Assembly (NCBI RefSeq): GCF_000009985.1
Contig: NC_007626.1
Coordinates: 4,023,943 to 4,087,942 of the forward strand
DNA length: 64,000 nt
Direction: 5' to 3'
Source of the DNA: Paramagnetospirillum magneticum AMB-1
GTDB taxonomy: Bacteria; Pseudomonadota; Alphaproteobacteria; Rhodospirillales; Magnetospirillaceae
The notes under the pieces are model-generated. The model searched no databases, was not told the DNA's origin, and saw only the letters and a list, made by a program, of their open reading frames with translations. Both the position numbers and the translations under genes were made by a program. Position 1 is the first letter of the stretch, and the number at the start of each line of letters is the position of its first letter. Below are positions 26,733-35,890 of this stretch, piece after piece.

Positions 26733-27605
26733 ATGGCCGAGAATGATGCCGTTGACCTACCTCCTGAAGCTCCCGCAAAAAAGCCTCGAAGGAAGCCTGC
26801 CCCTCCGAAGGAAGCTGGTGGCATCCCAATCGTCTATAGAGGACCGGAAGGCTTTGTCGGCCTGAACAAGAATGACCGCACAGGCTCGTGGGAGGCGATG
26901 TGCAAGCCCGAAGGCACGACCCGGCATGTGACGATTACGCTCGCGGCCAAGTCAGAGGAAGATGCCAAGAGCGAAGCTATCTTCGCCCTTAAGCACGATT
27001 CCCAGCATCGCATTCATAGGCGCCCAACGCGAGAGGATGCCATGGAGGCGGTAAAGACGCTTATTGCCTACTCGGGGGACAATCCATATCGGGAAGGACT
27101 CCGAGGGACACCTGATCGCGTAATTCGAGCTTACGATGAGTTCTTCGCAGGTTACCACTCCACCGCTGCCGAGGTCTTGAAGACCACCTTCGCGGAAACG
27201 GGTTCCTACGATGAGATGGTGACGCTTACGGACATCGAGTTCGACAGCCATTGTGAACACCACATGGTGCCGTTCACCGGGGTGGTGCACATAGCCTACA
27301 TTCCCGACAAGACAGTGGTCGGGATCAGCAAGTTGGCCCGGCTTGTGGAGATTTACGCACGGCGGCTGCAAATTCAGGAAAAGATGACGACGCAAATCGC
27401 CGATAAGCTTCACATGGCTTTGAAGCCCAAGGGCGTTGCCGTGGTTATCGCAGGCCAGCACATGTGCATGACCACGCGAGGCGTCAAAAAGAAGCGGGTC
27501 AAGATGATAACCAGCACCATGACGGGCGTGTTCCGAGAGGACCCAAAGGTTCGCTCGGAATTTATGAATTTGATTGGGAATCCGAAAGGTGGGATGGAAA
27601 AATGA
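26733..27605 (+). CDS. folE: GTP cyclohydrolase I with N-terminal extension
   Basis: FolE opens GTP to dihydroneopterin triphosphate, the first step of both folate and 7-deazaguanine synthesis. The catalytic half (from about residue 105) has DNPYREGLRGTPDRV, DSHCEHHMVPFTG and GQHMCMTTRGVKK with the zinc Cys/His residues and terminal RSEFMNLI. About 100 residues precede it: a Lys/Pro-rich linker and then a small alpha/beta segment (GFVGLNKNDRTGSWEAM, EEDAKSEAIFALKHD) that resembles the AP2-like fold of some DNA-binding arms. The start ATG at 26733 follows GGAGG. It ends the modification operon. Confidence 0.93.
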   Translation: MAENDAVDLPPEAPAKKPRRKPAPPKEAGGIPIVYRGPEGFVGLNKNDRTGSWEAMCKPEGTTRHVTITLAAKSEEDAKSEAIFALKHDSQHRIHRRPTREDAMEAVKTLIAYSGDNPYREGLRGTPDRVIRAYDEFFAGYHSTAAEVLKTTFAETGSYDEMVTLTDIEFDSHCEHHMVPFTGVVHIAYIPDKTVVGISKLARLVEIYARRLQIQEKMTTQIADKLHMALKPKGVAVVIAGQHMCMTTRGVKKKRVKMITSTMTGVFREDPKVRSEFMNLIGNPKGGMEK

Positions 27606-27728
27606 GCGAATAGTGGCTCTGCGCTCAGCTCAGCTGGCTAAGAGGTTGCCAATTCGGACTGTGCGTGTAGCCGGTTATATGATTTAGAGCTCTAAATGCG
27701 AGGGGCTTGGCGAAAGCCGAGAGGAAAA

Positions 27729-29414
27729 ATGAAACTCGAAAAAATTATCATTAAGGGTTTTAAAAAAATTCACCGACTTGAGTTGAGCCTTGAAGATATT
27801 AATCTTCTGATTGGGGGAAACAATTCTGGAAAAAGCAGTACGCTCCAGGCGGTACATGCAGCTGTAACTGCAGCTCAATCTCAGCTTGAGTTCGGAAATA
27901 CGCAAACAGTCTCCGAGCAAAAATTGCGCTACTCACCTACAGGGGATTACTCCCAACTTGGGCACAAGAGTCCATTTGGCAATAGGGCCGATCAAAATCG
28001 CGCTGAAATTCAATTTATTGGTAAAAGTTCTTCTGGTGACGCTGCTGAGTATACAATCGAACTTTACAAAGGACGGAACGAGGGCAATGTAGGTATCAGC
28101 CGGTCTGGTACCTACCCTAATTACGGAGCTAACATTTGCCGAGTTGCCCCACCTTTTACTGTTTATGTCCCTGGATTGGCAGGCGTTCCGCATCAAGAAG
28201 AATTTAAAACTGAGGCCGTCGTGTTGAGAAAAATGGCCGGCGGCGAAGCCAATTTTGTATTACGCAATATCTTGTTGATGCTGTCGAAACAAGGAAAGCT
28301 ACCGGAACTTACTGGCTTGTTGGAGAAGCTCTTTGGACCCATTGATATTGACGTTACCTTTAGGCCTGAGCGTGACCATCACATAAGCGTTAAAGTTTCT
28401 GTTGGATCTGGTGAATACCCCGTTCCGTTAGACCTTGTAGGGACAGGCCTACTTCAGGCCATTCAAATATTTGCATACGTAACGCTCTTCTCTCCTGCTC
28501 TGCTTCTACTTGACGAGCCAGACTCACACCTGCATCCTTCGAACCAATCTATGCTAATGCAGGCATTTAGAATAATTGCTAGCAATTTTGATACAAAGAT
28601 TCTTATTGCCACACATAGCCGACATCTTATTTTATCAGCTCCAGAAGATGCCAAATGTTTTTGGCTGGATGGCGGGATGCTGCGAAACGAGCGCGAATAT
28701 GAGGCGATTGACTTGTTAACGGAACTTGGCGCTTTGGATGATGCCGATAAGGTTTTGAACTCCCAAAAAGAATTCCTTTTTATTGTTGAGGATGAAAACC
28801 CTGACATTTTAAAGTTTTTGCTGCAGAACATAGGCATTGGAAGAGAGCGATACGACATAGTTCCGTACTATGGCACCTCTCATGCTGAAGCGATTGCAAA
28901 GACCCTAAAAAAGCTGAAGCGCCTTATACGTGGCAACAGAAACCTTATACTGCATCGTGATCGCGACTTTATGACCGATGCTGAGGTTGAAACGTGGAAA
29001 CGCAAGGTTGGCGTTCCCGGCGTCACCATCTTCGTTACGCAGGGCTCTGATCTTGAGCACTACTTAATTAACGCCAATCACTTGAGTTCAATTTCAGGCT
29101 TGAATGTCGATATCGTAAGCAATCTTATTGATACACTATTGTCTGAAGGAGACGGAAAAATCAGAAAATCTTTTAAAAACAAAAGGAAATCAGTGAACCA
29201 TGATTTGCATGAAGACGGCGGCGGCCCGTTGACCGATGATCTTTGCCCTCCAGATCAAAACGTTTGCCTTGATCACGTCATCGGCAAATTTTTTGAAATC
29301 GCCGTCAAAAATGAATCGGAACGAATCACAGGCAAAAAAATAATTCCCCGCAGTCAATCGGGTGTTGTTTTGGCCCCAGACCTAAAAATTCTTCTGGAAG
29401 CGTTGCGGGGCTAA
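27729..29414 (+). CDS. OLD-family-like ATPase with TOPRIM-like C-terminal part
   Basis: ATG at 27729 follows GAGG closely. The N-terminal half is an SMC/OLD-type ATPase: KIIIKGFKKIHRLELSL, Walker A LLIGGNNSGKSSTLQ, Walker B LLLLDEPDSHLHP and the H-loop LIATHSRHLI. The second half contains LFIVEDENPDILKFLL, YYGTSHAEAI and LILHRDRDFM, which fit a TOPRIM-type nuclease domain with acidic residues, as in OLD-family defence nucleases. Base composition is much lower in GC than the genes on either side, so it was probably acquired separately. It follows folE by about 120 bp on the same strand and may protect the island or discriminate unmodified DNA. That role is inferred. Confidence 0.75.
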   Translation: MKLEKIIIKGFKKIHRLELSLEDINLLIGGNNSGKSSTLQAVHAAVTAAQSQLEFGNTQTVSEQKLRYSPTGDYSQLGHKSPFGNRADQNRAEIQFIGKSSSGDAAEYTIELYKGRNEGNVGISRSGTYPNYGANICRVAPPFTVYVPGLAGVPHQEEFKTEAVVLRKMAGGEANFVLRNILLMLSKQGKLPELTGLLEKLFGPIDIDVTFRPERDHHISVKVSVGSGEYPVPLDLVGTGLLQAIQIFAYVTLFSPALLLLDEPDSHLHPSNQSMLMQAFRIIASNFDTKILIATHSRHLILSAPEDAKCFWLDGGMLRNEREYEAIDLLTELGALDDADKVLNSQKEFLFIVEDENPDILKFLLQNIGIGRERYDIVPYYGTSHAEAIAKTLKKLKRLIRGNRNLILHRDRDFMTDAEVETWKRKVGVPGVTIFVTQGSDLEHYLINANHLSSISGLNVDIVSNLIDTLLSEGDGKIRKSFKNKRKSVNHDLHEDGGGPLTDDLCPPDQNVCLDHVIGKFFEIAVKNESERITGKKIIPRSQSGVVLAPDLKILLEALRG

Positions 29415-29989
29415 GCCAACTCAGCCGCCTTCACCATCATCTCTTCATTGACTGTGACGTAACGCTGGGTGGTTTGGATGCTTTGGTGTCCGGCAAGCTG
29501 TTGCAGCACAAACACGGAAACACCCTTGTTCGCCAGCGTCGTTAAATACGAACGACGACCACTGTGAGAACGCGCATCCGACAAACCCGCTTCGTCGTAA
29601 ATGCGGCGGAACAGCATGACCATTGTGGTCGGCGAGAAGTGTCCGCCCTTTTGGCTGCGGATCAGCGGCTTGCGTTCGTCCGTCCATTCCCGCTGTTCAA
29701 GATAGCGAGCGATCTCGCGCTGGAGCTTGGTGTTGATGAACACCGTGCGTCCGCGCTTCCCCTTGGTTTGGGTGGCTGCGAGATGGACGCGATCACGGAC
29801 AGCGCCGCCTTCATTAACTACGTCCATAATTTTCAAGGCGGCGATTTCACCAGCCCGCATGCCCGCCCAATGGGACAGCAAAACAGCAAGGCGATTACGG
29901 GTGGAAAGGATGCCGTGCTGGGCGACCACAGCCAGGACGCGCTTCATCTCGGCTTCGGACAGGACTTTGGCTTGCGACATGACGAACAC
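29411..29989 (-). CDS. Small tyrosine recombinase (catalytic domain only)
   Basis: The 192-residue protein has only the catalytic domain of the tyrosine recombinase family. Box I Arg is in WAGMRAGEIAAL, the HxxR is in SHSGRRSYLTTLA, and the distal His and Tyr are in LAGHQSIQTTQRYV. All catalytic positions are present. Such short recombinases resemble XerC/D-like or FimB-like enzymes and often work on sites close by. It converges with the OLD-like gene, overlapping it by 4 bp, and stands at the boundary between the DNA-modification part and the sensory cluster. It could have mediated acquisition of one of these modules. Confidence 0.88.
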   Translation of the reverse strand: MFVMSQAKVLSEAEMKRVLAVVAQHGILSTRNRLAVLLSHWAGMRAGEIAALKIMDVVNEGGAVRDRVHLAATQTKGKRGRTVFINTKLQREIARYLEQREWTDERKPLIRSQKGGHFSPTTMVMLFRRIYDEAGLSDARSHSGRRSYLTTLANKGVSVFVLQQLAGHQSIQTTQRYVTVNEEMMVKAAELA

Positions 29990-30280
29990 CCATAATGTTA
30001 TGTTTTCATCCTATGGGTAGTGTCACATCACCTTTTGCCAAGGTCTCCCCGATATCGGGCTTTGGAAACCGCAGAAATCGGCGCTTGGTTATGGTTTTGC
30101 TATTCCATAACGTCCGATACGGGATTGGCGTGGCTGAGTATTCACGCTCAAGCCGTTTGATAAGTATTTTAATATCGGCTTTTGGTGTCTTAATGGCGCA
30201 TTTTGTGACACCCCTTTATAGAAGGCGGGATATGATCTAAGGTATATATCTGGTATTGGATTTGATTTTGGGAGGAGGGG

Positions 30281-32641
30281 GTGGGGCTCCCCGAAATCCG
30301 CTTGGCGGTTAATTCTGTGTCTGCATTCCGCCGGCTCGTGATGGGCTCGGCGGTGCTGTGGACGTTTGCCGTTGCCCTCTCCTTTTGGATAGGGCAGCAG
30401 GCCGAGCACCGGCAGGCCATTGACATGGCGATCAATGAAGCGCGGGTCAGCGCCAAGATCAGCATTGGTTTCAGGCAATGGGCCGCTTCCCATGGCGGCG
30501 TCTATGTGCCCCCAACCGACCGGACGCCGCCGAATAGTTTTCTTCAGGTTCCCCATCGTGACGTCGAAACCAAGGATGGGCAGCGCCTTACCTTGGTCAA
30601 TCCGGCATACATGATGCGGCAGTTGATGGAGCAGGGATATGTGGCAAATGGGCGAATCACAAGCCTTAAGCCCTTGAACCCTGCAAACGCTCCGGATGCC
30701 TGGGAAAAAGCTGCTTTGATGAGACTGGCCGCTGGCGAGGTCGAGGTTACCGAGTTGGTCGCACCCGACAAGGTGCGCGTGATGCTTCCGATCATGACAG
30801 AAGAGGGGTGCCTCAGTTGTCATGGTCATCAAGGATATGCAGTTGGCGACCTCAGGGGCGGGGTGGACGTTGTCGCTCACCTTGGTCCTCATCGGATGAT
30901 GGCGGAAGAAAGTATCCGGAGGCTTGCCGTCGAACATCTGCTTTTCTGGAGTTTTGTGATGATCGGCATCACTGCGGTATGGCGAGCCGGCCATCATCAC
31001 GTCCGGGAAAAAGCCAGGATTGAGGGAGGGCTGCGCCTGACCCAATTCGCGATCGATCGGGCAGCTGACGCCGTCTTCTGGTTGGACCGGGATGGAGAGT
31101 TCTTCTACGTCAATGACGCCGCATGCCAGTTGCTTGGGTATACCCGTGTCGAACTACAGGAAATGCGTGTCTCTGACCTGAACCCCAATCATGTGGGCGA
31201 TGCATGGGATGCCCACTGGCGTGAACTCAAGGAAAAGAAGGCTCTGCGTTTCCAGACCCAACTTCTACAAAAGAACGGGGTTCTGATCCCCGTAGAGATC
31301 ACCGCCAACTATCATCTCTGCGATGGCAAGGAGATCGATGTCGGTTTCGTCCGCGACATACGCGACCATAAGGCCTACGAGGAGGCCATTGTCGGCCTCA
31401 AGAATGTCTATGCGGCCTTGAGCCAGACCAACCACACCATTCTGCACACACGGGATCGACAGGCCATCTTTGATGCCGTCACACGCATCGCCGTCGAGTT
31501 CGGTCATTTCCAATTGGCATGGATCGGTCTTATCGATGCAAAGGGTAAATCGGTTCATCCCATCGCGTTTGCCGGTGAATCCGGAAATTATCTGGAAAAC
31601 CTTCAGATATCATTGGAGCCAGGAGCGCCCACATCGGAGGGGCCGACAGCCCGCAGTATTCTCTCTGGCGAGCCTATGGTGGTCGATGACTTCCTGGAAT
31701 TTCCGGGCACCCGCCCATGGCACGACAAAGCCCGAGAGGCCGGATTTCGCTCGTCGGCGTCCTTTCCAATCTTCAATCAGGGAAAGGCTATCGGCGGCCT
31801 GAACCTATACGCGGGACAACTCGCCGCTTTTTCCCCGGATTTGATAGACCTGCTCACACAGATGGCAGATGAGATATCGTTTGGGCTTGATCGCCTGGAC
31901 CTTGAGGCGAGCCATCACCGGCAGGAACAGGACCTGCGCGATCTGATTGATCGGCTGACCGAATCCAATGCCGAACTTGAACGCTTTGCCTTTGTGGCGT
32001 CCCATGACCTGCGGGAGCCTCTCAGGACCATTGTGTCATTCACCCAGCTTATCCAGAAGAATATGGCGGAAAGACTGCCGACCGAAGAACGGGAGAATTT
32101 CGTATTCGTCATCGATGCAGCCAAGCGCATGAACTTGCTGATCCACGACTTGCTAGCTGTATCGAGGGTGTCGAGCAAGGATGTTGGCTACGAACGGCTT
32201 TCGCTGGGCGATGCCTGCTTCTCGGCAATGAAGAACCTTCATGAAAGTATCAGCGAGAGCGGGGCGGAAATCGAGTGTTCAGAGCTTCCAGAGGTCATGG
32301 GTGATTTTGTGCAGATGATGCAGATTTTCCAGAACCTGCTGGGAAATGCGATCAAGTTCCAGGTACCTCACCGCAAGCCGCACATCGTGATTTCATCGGC
32401 GAAAGCCGGTGGCTTCTGGACGATCCGTGTCCAGGACAATGGCATCGGCATTGCCGATACCAGCCAGGATATATTTGAACTTTTCCGTCGCTTGCATCCC
32501 AGCCACGCCTATCCGGGGAGCGGTATTGGTCTCGCCGTTTGCAAGCGTATCATCACGCGCCATGGTGGCCGGATATGGGTCGAGCCCCATGATGGAGATG
32601 GCACAACATTTTGCTTCACTCTGCCTGAAATCGAGGGCTGA
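30281..32641 (+). CDS. Haem-binding (Tll0287/DUF3365-like) PAS-GAF histidine kinase
   Basis: The GTG start follows GGAGGAGG closely. The 786-residue protein has one membrane segment near residues 18-38, then a periplasmic DUF3365-type domain with a CxxCH haem c motif (EEGCLSCHGH) near residue 175, a second membrane segment near 215-232, PAS (about 255-365), GAF (about 380-535), HisKA with FVASHDLREPLRT, and HATPase with QDNGIGI and GSGIGLAVC. It probably senses redox state or a gas through periplasmic haem and signals inside. No response regulator with an output domain is adjacent, but single-domain receivers follow. It heads the sensory cluster of the island. Confidence 0.88.
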   Translation: MGLPEIRLAVNSVSAFRRLVMGSAVLWTFAVALSFWIGQQAEHRQAIDMAINEARVSAKISIGFRQWAASHGGVYVPPTDRTPPNSFLQVPHRDVETKDGQRLTLVNPAYMMRQLMEQGYVANGRITSLKPLNPANAPDAWEKAALMRLAAGEVEVTELVAPDKVRVMLPIMTEEGCLSCHGHQGYAVGDLRGGVDVVAHLGPHRMMAEESIRRLAVEHLLFWSFVMIGITAVWRAGHHHVREKARIEGGLRLTQFAIDRAADAVFWLDRDGEFFYVNDAACQLLGYTRVELQEMRVSDLNPNHVGDAWDAHWRELKEKKALRFQTQLLQKNGVLIPVEITANYHLCDGKEIDVGFVRDIRDHKAYEEAIVGLKNVYAALSQTNHTILHTRDRQAIFDAVTRIAVEFGHFQLAWIGLIDAKGKSVHPIAFAGESGNYLENLQISLEPGAPTSEGPTARSILSGEPMVVDDFLEFPGTRPWHDKAREAGFRSSASFPIFNQGKAIGGLNLYAGQLAAFSPDLIDLLTQMADEISFGLDRLDLEASHHRQEQDLRDLIDRLTESNAELERFAFVASHDLREPLRTIVSFTQLIQKNMAERLPTEERENFVFVIDAAKRMNLLIHDLLAVSRVSSKDVGYERLSLGDACFSAMKNLHESISESGAEIECSELPEVMGDFVQMMQIFQNLLGNAIKFQVPHRKPHIVISSAKAGGFWTIRVQDNGIGIADTSQDIFELFRRLHPSHAYPGSGIGLAVCKRIITRHGGRIWVEPHDGDGTTFCFTLPEIEG

Positions 32642-32759
32642 CACCTACATCACATGATGTAGTCTATCTATAACGAAGGGTGGGGCGTGCTATTGGCTGA
32701 AATTTGGTGGTGGGTTATGCTGCCGCCTTGCGTACCTAATCTGGGAAAGGGATCGTATC

Positions 32760-34439
32760 GTGTCGCTTGGAAACTTGAAGATTGCCGCCCGCCTGATGGT
32801 GGGATTTGGCCTCCTGGTGGTTCTCATCGCCAGCCTGAGCGGCTATGCCGTCCATTCCGGCAGGGCCAACCTCGAATCGGTCGGGAATGTCTTTAGTTTT
32901 CTCGACAACGGAGCGCTGATGGAGCGAATCGACAAGCGGATGTTCAGCGGTCGGATGCAGCTCTGGATCGCCCTAGCGACCGGTGAGCCGACCTATTGGG
33001 AAAAGTCCGATGCGGATTTTGCCCGGTCCCGCGAGAATCTAAAGAAACTGATCGAGAATACCTCCCACCCTGAACGACGGGCCAAGGCCGAGGCTGTCAG
33101 CCGCGATTTTGAGGAATACCTGGTCAAAGTCGCCAAGCTTCGCACCATCGGCGGCAAGAACCCAGCCCTTGAGACGCCCGAAGCGAAGGCTCTGGCTGCC
33201 GATGTCATGTCCGCCAGGGTCAAGCTCGATGAAAAGGCCGAATCTCTGACAACGGAGTATCGCCAGGCGGGGACCGAGCAGGGAGAGGTTGCTGTCAAGT
33301 CCATCAACCGGGGCATCGACCTCTCGATCCTGGTCGGCGCGATCAGTGTCGTTATTGGGATGGTCTTGGCTTTCTTCATCAGCCGCTCCATCACCAACCC
33401 GGTAAACGCCATGACACGGGCCATGGGCGTTCTGGCCGGAGGCGACACCTCGGTGGAAATCCCAGCCACCGGCCAGAAGGACGAGATCGGCGAGATGGCC
33501 CATGCGGTGCAGGTGTTCAAGGACAACGCCATACGGGTCAAGGCCATGCAGAAGGAGCAGGAGGATGCCAAGGCCCGTGCCGAGGCCGAGCGCAAGCAAG
33601 CCATGCTGAATATGGCCGACAGCTTCGAGTCCGCCGTCATGGGGCTGGTGAAGGGAGTCTCAGCTCAGGCGTCGGAGATGCAGGCGACCTCGCAGAGCAT
33701 GTCGGCCGGTGCCCAGCAGACCTCGGCCCAGGCGGCTACCGTCGCCGCCGCCGCCCAGGAGGCGACCGCCAACGTCCAGACTGTCGCCGCCGCTGCCGAG
33801 GAACTGTCATCCTCCATCTCGGAGATTTCCCGGCAGGTTGCCGAGGCGGCCCAGGTTTCCGCCACCGCGTCGGAGGAAACGGCGCGGACCAATGCCATGG
33901 TGCAGGGACTTGCCCATGCCGCCGACAAGATCGGGGAAGTGGTCAGCCTGATCAATGATATCGCCGCGCAAACCAACCTGCTGGCCTTGAACGCCACCAT
34001 CGAGGCGGCCAGGGCCGGTGACGCGGGGAAGGGCTTCGCCGTGGTGGCCAACGAGGTGAAGAACCTTGCCAACCAAACGGCGCGGGCCACCGAGGAGATT
34101 TCCTCGCAGGTCGGTTCTGTGCAGGAGGAGACCCGCCGCGCAGTGGATGCCATCCGCAATATCGCCACGGTCATCGAGCAGGTGCAGCAGATTTCCTCCG
34201 GCATCGCCTCCGCAGTGGAAGAGCAGGGCGCCGCCACCGCCGAAATCGCCCGCAATGTCCAGGAAGCCGCTAAAGGGACGCAGGACGTATCGGCGAATGT
34301 CCAAGGCATCACCCAGACCGCCTCGGAAACCGGTGCGGCGTCGCAGCAGGTGCTGGCCGCGTCGGGTGAACTCGCCCGAAACTCGGAGACCCTTCGGGCC
34401 GAGGTTGATAAATTCCTTGATGGCGTGCGGGCAGGTTAA
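32760..34439 (+). CDS. Methyl-accepting chemotaxis protein
   Basis: The GTG start (MSLGNLKIAARLMVGFGLLV) gives 559 residues. Two membrane segments (about 14-32 and 188-208) enclose a helical periplasmic sensor of about 150 residues. A HAMP domain follows (SRSITNPVNAMTRAMGVLAG), then a coiled signalling domain with the hairpin tip QTNLLALNATIEAARAGDAG, identical in plan to the receptor at 42098. Long Ala/Glu/Gln stretches provide methylation sites. It should report to CheA/CheW proteins encoded elsewhere. The ligand is unknown; the position after the haem kinase suggests a redox-related signal. Confidence 0.95.
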   Translation: MSLGNLKIAARLMVGFGLLVVLIASLSGYAVHSGRANLESVGNVFSFLDNGALMERIDKRMFSGRMQLWIALATGEPTYWEKSDADFARSRENLKKLIENTSHPERRAKAEAVSRDFEEYLVKVAKLRTIGGKNPALETPEAKALAADVMSARVKLDEKAESLTTEYRQAGTEQGEVAVKSINRGIDLSILVGAISVVIGMVLAFFISRSITNPVNAMTRAMGVLAGGDTSVEIPATGQKDEIGEMAHAVQVFKDNAIRVKAMQKEQEDAKARAEAERKQAMLNMADSFESAVMGLVKGVSAQASEMQATSQSMSAGAQQTSAQAATVAAAAQEATANVQTVAAAAEELSSSISEISRQVAEAAQVSATASEETARTNAMVQGLAHAADKIGEVVSLINDIAAQTNLLALNATIEAARAGDAGKGFAVVANEVKNLANQTARATEEISSQVGSVQEETRRAVDAIRNIATVIEQVQQISSGIASAVEEQGAATAEIARNVQEAAKGTQDVSANVQGITQTASETGAASQQVLAASGELARNSETLRAEVDKFLDGVRAG

Positions 34440-34455
34440 ACGGGGCGCGCCATCT

Positions 34456-34487
34456 GGAGGCGGCTGGCCTGGCCGTCGGTCGCCTCC
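34456..34487 (+). terminator. Possible terminator after the chemoreceptor
   Basis: GGAGGCG pairs with CGCCTCC across an 18-base loop that itself contains GGCC repeats. No strong U tract follows, so this may be only a stem-loop between the receptor and the receiver gene. Confidence 0.35.
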
Positions 34488-34542
34488 CTCCCTCTCTCCT
34501 AAATGAATATGGCGCGGGCTGCATTTTGTTGGGCGGGCTGGA

Positions 34543-35001
34543 ATGTCACAGAATGCAAGAATACTGATCATTGACGACAACGTTGCGGAAGCGACGCTGA
34601 CGAGGCTGACGCTGCAGGCGGGCAGGATTGGCTGTAGCATTGAGCATGTGACGGACGGCTACACGGGTATTGATAGGTTGAAAGAGGCTGTGCAGACGAC
34701 GCGGCCATACGACATGGTCATACTCGATGTAAATATGCCGCTTATCAGCGGATGTGAGACACTTGAAATAATACGGGACACGGCTTATATTGCGGAAATC
34801 TATGTGGCGATCTTGACAAGCTTGCGATGCGGAACAGATTGCCCGCGCGATTTATATCTGTGTAGCATGAAGAAGGCTGACATATATTTGCAAAAGGAAA
34901 TGATACTTGACGACTTTAATGCAGAGATTTTACGGCTAAAGGCTGAATACGACAGAAGAAGGAAGTCACGGAGACCCACGACTGAATCCAGGGATATATA
35001 G
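34543..35001 (+). CDS. Single-domain response regulator
   Basis: The 152-residue protein is a receiver domain only: RILIIDDNVAEATL with the acidic pair, MVILDVNMPLISG with the phospho-acceptor Asp, and AILTSL with the conserved Ser/Thr region. The canonical Lys near the end lies in QKEM. A basic, disordered tail (YDRRRKSRRPTTESR) follows. It has no output domain, so it would work like CheY or as a phosphate relay, for example with the haem kinase upstream. The DNA is AT-richer than the adjacent receptor gene, which suggests a different history. Confidence 0.85.
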   Translation: MSQNARILIIDDNVAEATLTRLTLQAGRIGCSIEHVTDGYTGIDRLKEAVQTTRPYDMVILDVNMPLISGCETLEIIRDTAYIAEIYVAILTSLRCGTDCPRDLYLCSMKKADIYLQKEMILDDFNAEILRLKAEYDRRRKSRRPTTESRDI

Positions 35002-35165
35002 GTGCGCTTTCTGGCGTTAAAATGTGCCCCAGCCTGACTGAGAGGCATTGAGCGGCTTCCGAGACGGGGGCACTGCCGATACCAAAGGGTCCTTGATGCC
35101 TCCGACAAGATCAGGCCGAGCAGCCTTGTCGCGGGCAGAGTTACTGCGGTAATGAGATTTTGAGC

Positions 35166-35861
35166 ATGCAAGAGTCCGCGAAACGTTGTCAGGCATGGAT
35201 TTCAGAACAGCGCAGACCCATGCGCGATCATTACGAAGTCTGCCCCTTTCGCTCCCTGGCAAGCTCGTTCGCCAAGGAGAAGGATGAAATCCTGTTTCAT
35301 GCTGGCGACACTCTGGCGGGGGGATACAGCCTGACCTCCGGCCTGGTTGCGTTGGAGCGCGCCAGCCCGCAAGGCAAGCTGGTAATCTTCAAGATACTCT
35401 ATCCCGGAGCTTTCTTCCCCCTGTCCAACATCCTGTCGGACGGCGTCTGCACCACCACGGCCCGCGCCCTGTCCGACGTGAGGTTCTGCTTCATCACCAT
35501 CGACCGCCTGAGGCAGTCCATGGAGCGGGATAACCGCATCTCGCTATCTCTGCTCAAGATGAGCGCCATGGAGATGTTGGACAACGAAAACGCCCTGTTC
35601 GGGGTGAGCGGCGTGCCGCTGCAAGAGAGGGTGCTGTCTCTGCTATGCGCCGTGGGACTGCAGGTCGGGAGGCGCGACCGGACCGGTGATCTGGATTTTA
35701 CCTTGCCGTTCTCCTGGGCCGATCTGGCCGCCCTGTCAGGAACGGGGCCGGAAGTCCTGTCGCGCCTGCTGCGTCGCCTCAAGAATGCCGGTCGCCTCGA
35801 CTTCCAGCGGCGGCAGATCCGTATCCCTGCGGATGAATTATTGGAAGCATCCGGAACTTAA
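35166..35861 (+). CDS. Crp/Fnr-family transcriptional regulator
   Basis: The 231-residue product has an N-terminal cyclic-nucleotide-binding-type beta barrel (EILFHAGDTLAGGYSLTSGL, LYPGAFFPLSNILS), a long dimer helix and a winged helix-turn-helix (FSWADLAALSGTGPEVLSRL, LKNAGRLDFQRRQIRI). The barrel lacks the phosphate-binding motif of true cAMP sensors. Cysteines occur at RCQAW and CPF near the N-terminus, but the full FNR iron-sulphur spacing is not evident. It is the only DNA-binding regulator inside the sensory cluster and could control it in response to oxygen, redox or nitric oxide. ATG at 35166 is preferred over the upstream TTG. Confidence 0.88.
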   Translation: MQESAKRCQAWISEQRRPMRDHYEVCPFRSLASSFAKEKDEILFHAGDTLAGGYSLTSGLVALERASPQGKLVIFKILYPGAFFPLSNILSDGVCTTTARALSDVRFCFITIDRLRQSMERDNRISLSLLKMSAMEMLDNENALFGVSGVPLQERVLSLLCAVGLQVGRRDRTGDLDFTLPFSWADLAALSGTGPEVLSRLLRRLKNAGRLDFQRRQIRIPADELLEASGT

Positions 35862-35890
35862 GCCGTCTCAGCCCCATCTTGGGCAATTTC

